From assembly GCF_000763375.1 (NCBI RefSeq), contig NZ_JPSY01000001.1:1240001-1304000 (forward strand): a stretch of 64,000 nucleotides of DNA. Reading direction: 5' to 3'. Made by a program: the position numbers and the translations under genes. The first letter of the stretch is position 1; the number at the start of each line of letters is the position of its first letter. The DNA comes from Microbacterium profundi (GTDB lineage Bacteria; Actinomycetota; Actinomycetes; Actinomycetales; Microbacteriaceae). Below, piece by piece: positions 1-6,783 of the stretch. The notes beneath the pieces are model-generated. The model had not been told where the DNA came from. It did not search any database and saw only the letters and a program-made list of their open reading frames with translations.

Positions 1-295
1 CGGCGTCCGCGAACGAGTCGATGACATCGAAGCCGTGCGGTTCGAGGATGTTCAGGAACTCCCACGAGCCGCCCGAGCGCTCGCCCTGCGGGCTGGTCAT
101 GTAATAGAGCGCCTTGCCGCCGACCGTGAAGTCGAACTCGGTGAAGGTTGCCGGCCATCCGGGAGGGCCCCAGAACCGCTCGAGCTGCGCAGGGTCGGTG
201 AACGCGTGCCAGAGGCGCTCGATCGGAGCGGCGAAGTCGGCGGTGACGGTCATCGTGCGGTTCTCAGCATCCGTGCTGATGTCGGTGACAGGCAT
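1..295 (-). CDS. SRPBCC (AHSA1/START-like) domain protein, 3' end outside window
   Basis: The reading frame starts at ATG (MPVTDISTDAEN) and stays open to the window edge, so only about 98 residues are visible. It shows the hallmarks of the Aha1/CalC-like SRPBCC fold: an opening strand (TMTVTADFAAPIERLWHAF), then FWGPPGWPATFTEFDF, and then a glycine-containing strand pair (VGGKALYYMTSPQGE). Members bind hydrophobic ligands or act as stress-associated proteins, and the substrate cannot be read from sequence. It lies one base downstream of an ArsR-type gene on the same strand. ArsR-SRPBCC pairs are a very common actinobacterial two-gene unit, so cotranscription and control by that regulator are likely. 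Confidence 0.85.
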   Translation of the reverse strand, partial: MPVTDISTDAENRTMTVTADFAAPIERLWHAFTDPAQLERFWGPPGWPATFTEFDFTVGGKALYYMTSPQGERSGGSWEFLNILEPHGFDVIDSFADA

Positions 296-296
296 T

Positions 297-689
297 TCAG
301 TTCCCTCTCTTCGGTGAATTCTTCGGTGGATTGTTCGGTGATTCTCGACGCGGTGCGTCGGATGACAGGAGGTCGTCGAGGCGGGAGACGCGGGCCCGCC
401 ACAGCTCTTCGTATCGGGCCAGCAGCGCCCGAGCGCGCGCGATCATCTCAGGATTCGCGCGGACGAGCCGCTCGCGTCCCTCGGCGCGTTTGATGATGAG
501 GCCGGCGGCCTCGAGGACCGCGACGTGCTTCTGCACCGCGGCGAAAGACATGTCGTAGTCGCCCGCAAGGGTCGACACCGACTGCTCTTCATTGATCGTG
601 CGGCGCAGGATGTCGCGCCTCGTCGCCGTCGCCAGTGCGTGGAACACACGGTCGGTCTCCGCTTCGCTCAGTTCTCGTTGTGCAACCAT
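297..689 (-). CDS. ArsR-family winged-helix transcriptional regulator
   Basis: The 130-residue protein has a typical ArsR core: helix FHALATATRRDILRRTI, then TLAGDYDMSFAAVQKHVAVL as the recognition helix-turn-helix, then the wing (AAGLIIKRAEGRERLVRAN). No cysteine pair or histidine cluster typical of metal-sensing members is present, so it is probably not a metal sensor. It belongs to the subgroup normally paired with SRPBCC proteins. Its stop lies one base from the SRPBCC start, indicating a bicistronic unit. The ATG start fits the upstream boundary, and the C-terminal 20 residues are low-complexity (SPNNPPKNSPKRGN) and probably disordered. Confidence 0.88.
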   Translation of the reverse strand: MVAQRELSEAETDRVFHALATATRRDILRRTINEEQSVSTLAGDYDMSFAAVQKHVAVLEAAGLIIKRAEGRERLVRANPEMIARARALLARYEELWRARVSRLDDLLSSDAPRRESPNNPPKNSPKRGN

Positions 690-763
690 TTGGTTGTACG
701 TTACGACAAAGCGGATGCCGTGTCAAGAGGTTCTTGTGAGTTACGTCTTTAGATCGGACTAAC

Positions 764-777
764 CGCTTTACATCGGA
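764..777 (+). repeat. 14-bp repeat CGCTTTACATCGGA, left copy
   Basis: An exact direct copy lies at 16551-16564, about 15.8 kb away. Both copies sit among ATCGGACT/AGTCCGAT half-sites, so this may mark a former element end or integration site. No recombinase gene next to either copy proves this. Confidence 0.5.
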
Positions 778-1267
778 TTACCCGCCGCTCGATCGGACGT
801 AGTCCGGGCTAAAGCAAGTGTCGGGAGATTGACAGCGGTGTGCGGCGCTGATCCTGCGGGCAAGCCACAACGCGTGACGAACCTGACGCTCCGCCCTCGG
901 GATGGCAATGCAGCCAGCTGAGGTCACGCAGACGAGTCAGATCTTCAGACTGGCCCATGAGCGACGACGGTTTGACGAGTGAACCTCTAGACCTCGATTA
1001 CGGGTGCTTTCTTGCTGACAGAGCCTGCGCCGAAACCCACACATCACCTGTTTCGGTGCCCTACGGTTTCGGCAGGGGGTTACGGCGGAGCGAGGCACGG
1101 CGTGTCGCGCTTCCCACCAGCACCGAGGATCCCCGGCCGCAAACGATCGTTTTCGGTGGGCTAAGGCGAGCAGGCTTGAACAGTCGGGGCGGGTATCTGG
1201 GGACCCCGCCCCGCCTGTGCATCGCGAGGCAGTGCTCGAGCGATGCGGTGGCGTGCTGTGCACGCAG

Positions 1268-1295
1268 GTACGTGCTCGTGGGGGCGAGCACGTAC
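1268..1295 (-). terminator. Hairpin terminator of the reactive-sulfur operon
   Basis: Perfect 11-bp stem (GTACGTGCTCG with CGAGCACGTAC) and a 6-base loop, ending three bases beyond the stop of the last operon gene. No T tract follows on the minus strand, which is usual for actinobacterial terminators. Confidence 0.75.
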
Positions 1296-1298
1296 GTC

Positions 1299-1664
1299 TC
1301 AGGGCTGCACGACGGGGAGGCCTGTCGTGGCGGCGGCGTCTTCCAGGGAGCCGAGGTTGAGGAGGTCGGTGAAGCCGGCCTGCTTCATCAGGTCGATGGC
1401 GACTCCTGCCCGGTTACCTGAACGGCAGTAGACGAGGTAGGTGGCTTCGGGGTCGAGGTCCGGCAGCGCAGCTTGGAGGTCGCCGCCCGTGACGTCGAGC
1501 AGGAGGGCGCCGTCGAGGTGGCCGGTCGCGTGCTCGGCGGGGGTGCGCACGTCGATGATGACCGCGTCGGGGTCGAGGTCGGCCTGTGGTGTGGGTGTGC
1601 TGGCGCAGGAGGTGAGCGTGAGTGCGGTGATGACGGCGAGGGTGGTGAGGGTGAGGCGGCGCAT
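1299..1664 (-). CDS. Rhodanese-domain lipoprotein
   Basis: A 121-residue exported sulfurtransferase. Residues 1-20 form a signal peptide ending in the lipobox LTSC, so the mature protein would be lipid-anchored at Cys20. A single rhodanese domain follows (DAVIIDVRTPAEHATGHLDGA), with the active-site loop YCRSGNR holding the persulfide-carrying cysteine. It is the last gene of the sulfur operon and the only one predicted to act outside the membrane. It could take sulfane sulfur from external donors. Maturation needs Lgt, and an accessory lgt sits just across the divergent promoter region. The family call is firm; the substrate is inferred. Confidence 0.88.
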   Translation of the reverse strand: MRRLTLTTLAVITALTLTSCASTPTPQADLDPDAVIIDVRTPAEHATGHLDGALLLDVTGGDLQAALPDLDPEATYLVYCRSGNRAGVAIDLMKQAGFTDLLNLGSLEDAAATTGLPVVQP

Positions 1665-1696
1665 GTGCGTCCTTTCGTTGTGAGGGAGCGAGGGTG

Positions 1697-2215
1697 TCAG
1701 CGGTCGCAGGCGCCGTTGGCGCAGTGGCGGGTGGGCTGCCTACTGAAGCGTTGGTGCAGGGCACATCCCGCGCACCACCCGAGGGTGGCTTCTAGGAGCA
1801 GGACTGTGAAGCAGGGTCCGCAGAGCCCGAGAGTCACGGGTAGCGGGACCATTCCAGCGCGCATCGTCACGCACGAGATAGCAGCGAGACCGAGGGCGAG
1901 CCACCAGGCGAAGACCTTCTGCGGCGCGCCTACCCAGTGCCGACGGCGGCGGCGTGTCAGAGCACGGCCGAGGGCGAGAGTGAGGGACAGCCGGTCGCTG
2001 ATGAGTACGCGCGTCGTCATGTCGAGGAGGAAGAACATGCCGAACATCTGCAGCGGCCTGATGCTGTCGGAGGCGAGCGTGATGGTAAGAGCGGTGATGC
2101 CTATGGCGAGGAGGATGCCGGCGGCGATGCGGACGGCGTGCTCGTCGAGGACGGGCACCTCGTATCCGTCGACGTGTTCCCCGGCGCGGGGCGCGGTGTC
2201 GGTCGCGTGAGGCAT
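1697..2215 (-). CDS. DUF4395 integral membrane protein
   Basis: 172 residues with about four membrane segments (GILLAIGITALTITLA, MFGMFFLLDMTTRVLI, VFAWWLALGLAAISCV, VTLGLCGPCFTVLLLEA). A cysteine-rich C-terminal part (LGLCGPC, GWCAGC) is typical of DUF4395. Members are often found with thioredoxins and rhodaneses, and membrane thiol-redox or sulfur transfer is suspected but not proven. The ATG start overlaps no neighbour and lies 20 bases after the TauE stop, consistent with one transcript. The paired CxxC motifs near the membrane could relay thiols between cytoplasm and the downstream lipoprotein, which is an inference from context. Confidence 0.8.
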   Translation of the reverse strand: MPHATDTAPRAGEHVDGYEVPVLDEHAVRIAAGILLAIGITALTITLASDSIRPLQMFGMFFLLDMTTRVLISDRLSLTLALGRALTRRRRRHWVGAPQKVFAWWLALGLAAISCVTMRAGMVPLPVTLGLCGPCFTVLLLEATLGWCAGCALHQRFSRQPTRHCANGACDR

Positions 2216-2235
2216 CGGCTTCTTTCTGGTGGTGG

Positions 2236-3006
2236 TCAGGCGGAGAGCGTCTGAATGATGAGGGTGGCGAGCATGGTCAGCCCCACGGCCAGCACCAGAA
2301 CCCCGAACCCGGTGCGGATGCCGGCAGCCGGGAGGCGATGCGACAGTGCCAGACCGATGAAGGATCCGGCGACGGCGAGCGCGGTGAAGGTGAGGACGAT
2401 GGGCCAGTGGATGGCCACGGTCGTGATCTGGGTGAGGAAGCCGGCGGACGAGTTCACGGCGATGACTAGTAGCGATGTCCCCACTGCAGCGGCGATGGGC
2501 TGGCCGAGGAAGGTGAGGGCGGGGACGATGAGGAACCCACCGCCTGCTCCCAGTGCCCCTGTGAGGACTCCCACGCCGAGTCCCGTACCTGTCGTTCGGA
2601 TCCCACGGACGACCGGCCGCGTCGGAGGGCGCCCCGCGCGTTCTCGTCGCGGCCGCATCATGGCGATCGCTGTGACGATCATGATCGCCGCGAACAGAAC
2701 GGTGAGCACGGTTTCTGGTAGCAGCTGACCAGCCATCCCGCCACCGATTCCCCCGATCAAGCCGGTCGCCGCGAAGACGCCGGCGACTTTCCAGCGCACC
2801 TCGTGTCGGCGCACACGGAAGGCGGCGGAGACGGCGCTGGTGATGGCGACGACGAAGAGAGAGGAGACGATCGTCTCCCTCGTTCCGATGCCCAGGACGA
2901 GGGAGAAGATGGGGAAGGTGAGGATGGAGCCCCCGCCGCCGAGGAGCCCGAGTGCGACACCGACAAGGGCCGCGAGAGTCATCGCGAGGATGATGGAGGT
3001 GTCCAC
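2236..3006 (-). CDS. TauE/SafE-family sulfite/sulfur exporter
   Basis: 256 residues, eight predicted membrane segments in two homologous halves. Each half opens with the family's glycine-rich helix: GVALGLLGGGGSILTFPI at residues 16-33 and GVLTGALGAGGGFLIVPAL near the middle. TauE/SafE proteins export sulfite, sulfoacetate or related sulfur anions. In cst-type operons this exporter removes sulfite or thiosulfate made by the persulfide dioxygenase, and the gene here directly follows the dioxygenase gene by 17 bases. The length is normal for the family. No oddities seen. Confidence 0.9.
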   Translation of the reverse strand: MDTSIILAMTLAALVGVALGLLGGGGSILTFPIFSLVLGIGTRETIVSSLFVVAITSAVSAAFRVRRHEVRWKVAGVFAATGLIGGIGGGMAGQLLPETVLTVLFAAIMIVTAIAMMRPRRERAGRPPTRPVVRGIRTTGTGLGVGVLTGALGAGGGFLIVPALTFLGQPIAAAVGTSLLVIAVNSSAGFLTQITTVAIHWPIVLTFTALAVAGSFIGLALSHRLPAAGIRTGFGVLVLAVGLTMLATLIIQTLSA

Positions 3007-3023
3007 TCGAGCTCCTCGGCCGC

Positions 3024-4433
3024 TCAGGCGGCCGTCGGCCGAGACGGCGTCGCGGCGAGCCAGGCGTTGTAGCTGCCTTCGATCTCGATGACGTCGTGCC
3101 CGGCCCGGCGCAGGGCGCTGGCGACAACGCTATTGCGGACGCCGCTCTGGCAGTAGGTGAGGATCTTGCCGGCGGGCAGTTCGTCGGTGTGCCAGAGGGC
3201 CCGACCACCGGAGAGCTGCGCGGCGCCGGGGATGTGCCCGGCGTTGTACTCGGTACGGTTTCGCACGTCGAGGAGGAGCGCCGCGTCGACCTGGTCCAGG
3301 TCGGTGGGGGCGATCGTCTTGGGCTGCACCGTGGGGAGGCCATCGAGGGTGGTGATGAACCCGTCGACCTGATCGATGCCGACCCGCAGCAGATGATCTC
3401 GGAACCGGGCCGCGGCGTCCCCCGAGTCGATGAGGAGGACGAGCGGCCGCGTCTCGGTGTCGGGGTCGTAGACCCAGGCACCGTAGCTGGCTGCTCTCGC
3501 GACTCCGGGCACGTTCAGCGCGCCCTGAACAGTGCCCTCGTGCACGAGGGAGTGGTGGCGGGTGTCGACCATGATGACCCGGTCGGCGTCGATGTCGGCG
3601 TCAAGATCGAAGACGCTGCGCTCGAGGAGCGGAGAAAGTTCGCCCAGCACGGCCGGTCCGACGCGGTTCTGCCGCTTCATTCGTGCGAAGTAGGCGTGTG
3701 CGTCGGGCTGATCGTTCAGCAGCGTGTCGATGAATCCCTGCTCATCGCCGGCCTCGAGGTAGGGAGCCCACCAGGCGAAGCGCCGCTCGTATCCGACTGT
3801 CGAGCTCGGGACGGCGCCGAGCGCCTTGCCGCAGGCGGACCCCGACCCGTGCGCGGGGAGTACCTGCACGTAGTCGGGCAGGGTGAGGAAGTAGTCGCGG
3901 AGGCTCGCGAAAAGATCCCGTGCGCCGTCGAAGCGGGTGTCGATGCCGCCTGCGGCCTCGTCCAGCAGGTCCGGGCGTCCGACGTCCCCGACGAACACGA
4001 AGTCACCGGTGAGGACATAGCCCGGCTCGGAGGTCGTGGCGCCGTCGATGACGAGGAAGGACAGGTGCTCGGGGGTGTGCCCGGGAGTGTGGACCGCCTC
4101 GACCGTGATGTTGCCGACCGTGATGCGGTGACCGTGCATCATCCGGGTGCCGTCTTGGAACCCGACACCGTACTGCCAGTCCGGGCCGCCCTCGCCGGAG
4201 ACGCACATCGTCGCCCCGGTACGGGCTGCGAGCTCGCGGGTGCCGGAGAGGTAGTCGGCGTGGATGTGGGTCTCGGTGACCGCGGTGATGGTCATGCTGT
4301 TCTTCGCGGCGAGGTCGAGGTAGACCTGGATGTCGCGGCGCGGGTCGACGACGATCGCTTCACCGGTGCGCTGGCAGCCGATGATGTAGCTGGCGTGGGC
4401 GAGATCGTCGTCGTAGAGGCGTTCGAGGAGCAT
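3024..4433 (-). CDS. CstB-like persulfide dioxygenase fused to two rhodanese domains
   Basis: 469 residues. The N-terminal metallo-beta-lactamase/ETHE1-type domain (about 1-245) carries the metal motif THIHADYLSG, the later HTPGHTPEHL and the LTGDFVFVGDVGRPD loop. It would oxidise persulfides to sulfite with a mononuclear iron. A first rhodanese domain (about 265-360) is degenerate, reading LLIDSGDAA where the active cysteine should be. The second (about 375-465) is intact with CQSGVR. The same layout defines staphylococcal CstB. The chosen ATG (MLLERLYDDD) matches the family N-terminus; longer frames upstream only overlap the small gene before it. Its position behind a CstR-like regulator supports reactive-sulfur detoxification. 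Confidence 0.9.
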   Translation of the reverse strand: MLLERLYDDDLAHASYIIGCQRTGEAIVVDPRRDIQVYLDLAAKNSMTITAVTETHIHADYLSGTRELAARTGATMCVSGEGGPDWQYGVGFQDGTRMMHGHRITVGNITVEAVHTPGHTPEHLSFLVIDGATTSEPGYVLTGDFVFVGDVGRPDLLDEAAGGIDTRFDGARDLFASLRDYFLTLPDYVQVLPAHGSGSACGKALGAVPSSTVGYERRFAWWAPYLEAGDEQGFIDTLLNDQPDAHAYFARMKRQNRVGPAVLGELSPLLERSVFDLDADIDADRVIMVDTRHHSLVHEGTVQGALNVPGVARAASYGAWVYDPDTETRPLVLLIDSGDAAARFRDHLLRVGIDQVDGFITTLDGLPTVQPKTIAPTDLDQVDAALLLDVRNRTEYNAGHIPGAAQLSGGRALWHTDELPAGKILTYCQSGVRNSVVASALRRAGHDVIEIEGSYNAWLAATPSRPTAA

Positions 4434-4459
4434 AAGGGTCTCCGTCGCTTTCTTCTGGG

Positions 4460-4579
4460 TCAGTGCGTGCAAGTGCAGCGCTGGGATTCGGGGACGCCCG
4501 CGAGGGCTTGTTCGATGTGCTGGCCGCAGCCGTCCCAGGTGGGCTTGCCGCAGGAGGAGCAGGTGATTCGTGCGCACAT
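4460..4579 (-). CDS. Tiny cysteine-rich protein (39 aa), paralogue of the 61-aa protein at 4966-5151
   Basis: Thirty-nine residues: MCARITCSSCGKPTWDGC, then GQHIEQALAGVPESQRCTCTH. It has seven cysteines and two histidines, with a CxxC followed by GCGQH, suggesting a zinc ribbon or a thiol relay. The start follows an AGG-rich site in the thioredoxin-gene gap, and the stop lies 26 bases before the dioxygenase start, so it is translated within the operon. The second copy shares the scaffold C-xx-CGK-TW-GCGQH. I know no function for this family. Translation is supported by the paralogy and the perfect operon fit rather than by length. Confidence 0.72.
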   Translation of the reverse strand: MCARITCSSCGKPTWDGCGQHIEQALAGVPESQRCTCTH

Positions 4580-4593
4580 GGTGCCAGGTCCTT

Positions 4594-4959
4594 TCAGGGG
4601 GTAGCGGTGTTGGCGAGCTGGCGGCGGACATCGTCCATGTCCAGTCCGCGGGCCTTCTCGATGAGCAGCTCGAGCTGCGGCTCGGCAAGAGCTCCCGGCT
4701 GCCGGTAGACCAGGACGCCGTCGCGGAAGACCATCAGGGTCGGAATCGAGGTGATGCGGTGGGCGGAGGCCAGAGCGGTCTCGGCCTCGGTGTCGACCTT
4801 CCCGAAGATGATGTCGGGGTGCCTGTCGGATGCGGCATCGAATACCGGGGCGAAGGCCCGGCAGGGTCCACACCACTCAGCCCAGAAGTCGATCAGCGCG
4901 ATGCCCTCGGCGTGGGTGAGCTGTTCGAAGTTCCCGGTGGTCAGTTCAACGGTCGCCAT
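4594..4959 (-). CDS. Thioredoxin (WCGPC)
   Basis: 121 residues with the canonical thioredoxin fold: IDFWAEWCGPCRAFAPVF holds the active WCGPC at about residues 29-33, and SIPTLMVF supplies the cis-proline. It would reduce disulfides and, in this operon, release sulfide from rhodanese or CstB-like persulfides. A short C-terminal extension (KARGLDMDDVRRQLANTATP) goes beyond the classical domain. It lies between the two small cysteine proteins, spaced 14 and 6 bases from them, so the three are probably co-translated. It is unlikely to be the housekeeping TrxA, because it is embedded in an accessory operon. Confidence 0.92.
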   Translation of the reverse strand: MATVELTTGNFEQLTHAEGIALIDFWAEWCGPCRAFAPVFDAASDRHPDIIFGKVDTEAETALASAHRITSIPTLMVFRDGVLVYRQPGALAEPQLELLIEKARGLDMDDVRRQLANTATP

Positions 4960-4965
4960 CGCCGA

Positions 4966-5151
4966 TCACCGTCCGAACAGGCGGGCGAAGAAGCCACCCC
5001 GCTGAGACTGGGCGGCCTGGACTTCGGCACGGGTATGGCTGCCATTGCACCAGTCGGATGCGGGCACGGATTTCCGCACGGATGCGACGTGCTGACCGCA
5101 CCCGGTCCAGGTCGTCTTTCCACAGGTGTGGCACTTCGTTGCTCTGCACAT
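4966..5151 (-). CDS. Small cysteine-rich protein (61 aa), first gene of the sulfur operon
   Basis: Sixty-one residues opening MCRATKCHTCGKTTWTGCGQ and ending in a basic tail GGFFARLFGR. Cysteines at 2, 7, 10, 18 and about 35 plus histidines at 8 and 20 suggest a small metal- or persulfide-binding module. The GFFARLFGR tail is amphipathic and could touch membrane or a partner. It is the promoter-proximal gene, starting about 20 bases from the nearer GATACCCC palindrome. It is clearly related to the 39-aa protein two genes downstream, which lacks the tail. The family is unnamed to my knowledge. Confidence 0.72.
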   Translation of the reverse strand: MCRATKCHTCGKTTWTGCGQHVASVRKSVPASDWCNGSHTRAEVQAAQSQRGGFFARLFGR

Positions 5152-5172
5152 ACGCTGATCTCCTTGCTCGGC

Positions 5173-5190
5173 GATACCCCGGGGAGTATC
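5173..5190. promoter_or_regulatory. CsoR/CstR-type operator, operon-side copy
   Basis: GATACCCCGGGGAGTATC is a near-perfect palindrome of the TACCCC-GGGGTA class bound by CsoR-family repressors. It sits 22 bases upstream of the first sulfur-operon start and would block its leftward promoter. Confidence 0.75.
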
Positions 5191-5205
5191 AGTTCATGTG
5201 AATAC

Positions 5206-5223
5206 GATACCCCGGGGGGTATA
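5206..5223. promoter_or_regulatory. CsoR/CstR-type operator, regulator-side copy
   Basis: GATACCCCGGGGGGTATA, 33 bases from the first copy centre to centre. It overlaps a TATAGT -10-like element (5220-5225) for the rightward regulator gene, so the regulator is probably autorepressed. Confidence 0.75.
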
Positions 5224-5253
5224 GTGGTTGTCAACTCGACGGAAGGACCACCC

Positions 5254-5547
5254 ATGACCGACACCCTCGTCCCCGGCGACCCGCTCGTCCACGACCCCAA
5301 GGCCAAGCGCAAAGTCGTCAACCGCCTCAAGCGAGCTCAGGGCCAGCTGGCGGCGGTCATTACGGCCGTCGAGGACGACGCGCACTGCCGCGACGTCGTG
5401 CAGCAGCTCTCCGCCGTCTCGAAGGCCCTCGACCGGGCCGGATTCCTCGTGATCTCGACCGCGCTGCGGGAATGCCTCACCGATCCGGACGCCGACGACG
5501 TCACCTCCCCCGCCGAGTTGGAGAAGCTCTTCCTCTCCCTGGCCTAA
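5254..5547 (+). CDS. CstR-like persulfide-sensing repressor (CsoR family)
   Basis: 97 residues, all-helical CsoR fold: VVNRLKRAQGQLAAVITAV, then AHCRDVVQQLSAVSKALD, then ISTALREC. The first conserved cysteine (in AHC) and the last (in REC) are 29 residues apart, as in CsoR and CstR. The copper-ligand histidine expected four residues before the second cysteine is replaced by alanine (TALREC). Loss of that histidine with both cysteines kept marks CstR, which forms inter-cysteine poly-sulfide bridges and leaves DNA. The divergent operon of persulfide-handling genes and the two flanking TACCCC palindromes agree. Start chosen at ATG after AAGGA. Confidence 0.87.
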   Translation: MTDTLVPGDPLVHDPKAKRKVVNRLKRAQGQLAAVITAVEDDAHCRDVVQQLSAVSKALDRAGFLVISTALRECLTDPDADDVTSPAELEKLFLSLA

Positions 5548-5595
5548 ACCGGTCAGGCCCGCTCCTCGGGGCCCTCGCCTGGTGACCTGGGAGGA

Positions 5596-5618
5596 GTTCG
5601 ACGATTCCCGTGTCGAAC
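5596..5618 (+). terminator. Hairpin downstream of the CstR-like gene
   Basis: Seven-base arms GTTCGAC and GTCGAAC around a nine-base loop, 48 bases after the stop codon. It probably separates the regulator from the following lgt gene. Confidence 0.45.
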
Positions 5619-5715
5619 ACCGTTAATCTTCCCAGGGCGCTGTTCACAGGGGACCGGCGCTGAACAATGATGTGTTGAGGCATTCACAGCGATGCCAGAT
5701 GAGGAGCGGTGCTTC

Positions 5716-6603
5716 GTGCTTTTGACGAGTCTTCCCAGCCCCCCACCGTCGTGGGCACAGTTCACCCTCGGGCCGCTCACAATCCACACCTACGCGCTGT
5801 GCATCATCGCCGGGATCATCGCCGCCGTGATCATCACCCAACGACGCCTGTCGGCACGAGGCGCGGAGGACGGCGTGGTTGTCGACATCGTCATCTGGGC
5901 TGTCCCGATCGGCATCATCGGAGCCCGGTTCTATCACGTGTTCACCCACGTCGGGGACTACTTCTATCCCGGCGCGAACCTCGGGAACATCTTCGCCATC
6001 TGGGACGGCGGCAACGCCCTCTACGGGTCCCTCCTGGGCGGCGCTGTCGGTGCGTACATCGGCTGCCGACGAACCGGCATCCGGCTTTGGTCCTTCGCCG
6101 ACGCTCTCGCGCCCGCGATGCTCATCGCGCAGTCCATGGGTCGGATCGGCAACTACTTCAACCACGAACTCTTCGGGCTGCCCACCACGCTGCCGTGGGG
6201 GCTCGAGATCCTGCCGACGGACACCATGTTCCCGGACGGCCTCCCGGCCGGAACGCTGTTCCACCCGCTGTTCCTGTACGAGATCATCTGGAACTTGATC
6301 GGCGTCGCGATCATCCTCCTCCTCGAGCGCAGATACCGGTTCCGGTGGGGACGCACCTTCGCCCTCTACCTCATCTGGTACGGCCTCGGACGCAGCTGGC
6401 TCGAGGCCATCAGAATCGACCCCACCAGCGACGCCCTGTTCGGCATCCCCGCGAACGTCTGGGCATCCTTCGTCGTCGTCGCCCTCGGCATCGTCCTGTT
6501 CATCGTCCAGGGCCGGCGCCACCCCGAACCGGAACCCTCCGTGTACCAAGAAGGACGCGCGCCAGCGGTGGAACATCAGCCCAGCAGCGCAGACGCGACC
6601 TGA
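5716..6603 (+). CDS. lgt: Accessory prolipoprotein diacylglyceryl transferase, copy 1
   Basis: 295 residues from GTG, with GAGGAG nine bases upstream. An in-frame ATG eight codons earlier is possible but has no such site. The N-terminus then matches the second copy (SIPSPDPSW against SLPSPPPSW). Seven membrane segments and the Lgt signature GRIGNYFNHELFG are present, together with YHVFTH and RIDPTSD. Lgt transfers diacylglycerol from phosphatidylglycerol to the lipobox cysteine of preprolipoproteins. The gene lies beside an operon encoding a lipoprotein rhodanese. A close paralogue lies at 18400, and neither is likely to be the chromosome's housekeeping lgt. Confidence 0.9.
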   Translation: MLLTSLPSPPPSWAQFTLGPLTIHTYALCIIAGIIAAVIITQRRLSARGAEDGVVVDIVIWAVPIGIIGARFYHVFTHVGDYFYPGANLGNIFAIWDGGNALYGSLLGGAVGAYIGCRRTGIRLWSFADALAPAMLIAQSMGRIGNYFNHELFGLPTTLPWGLEILPTDTMFPDGLPAGTLFHPLFLYEIIWNLIGVAIILLLERRYRFRWGRTFALYLIWYGLGRSWLEAIRIDPTSDALFGIPANVWASFVVVALGIVLFIVQGRRHPEPEPSVYQEGRAPAVEHQPSSADAT

Positions 6604-6644
6604 ACACCACCCGACCCCTCCAGCTGTCAGCTAGTTCTGTCTGA

Positions 6645-6774
6645 GCGATCACAGACAAAACGTCTCTTGACGTGGTGCGCCGAAAATCCCTGCCGAAAGG
6701 GGATTCCGGCGATCGTTTGCGGCGCCTCATAAGGATGTGGAGTTTGCCGCTCTTTGGCGGTGTTCTGTGATCGC
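6645..6774. repeat. Inverted repeats at the transposon end
   Basis: GCGATCACAGA at 6645-6655 and its complement TCTGTGATCGC at 6764-6774, 108 bases apart in the non-coding end between lgt and tniB. Likely binding sites of the TniA-type transposase. Confidence 0.55.
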
Positions 6775-6783
6775 TTCGTGTCG

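Larger units (their letters stand above)
690..1298. other. 609-bp gene-free stretch with palindromes, left edge of the accessory region
   Basis: No convincing coding frame is present; candidate frames lack ribosome sites and family resemblance. Three things are visible. Bases 753-815 carry several ATCGGA-type half-sites, including ATCGGACTAA and CGGACGTAGTCCG. CGCTTTACATCGGA (764-777) recurs exactly at 16551-16564. A perfect 12-bp palindrome AAACGATCGTTT sits at 1141-1152. The leftward sulfur operon ends at the right side with its own hairpin. Confidence 0.6.

Noticed and set aside
937-1263. Small frames on both strands in the left intergenic region
   Set aside because: No ribosome sites, no family resemblance, and compositional features of non-coding GC-rich DNA.
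3096-4604. Long 502-residue plus-strand frame opposite the CstB-like gene
   Set aside because: It mirrors the codon pattern of the true gene, has no family resemblance and no ribosome site.
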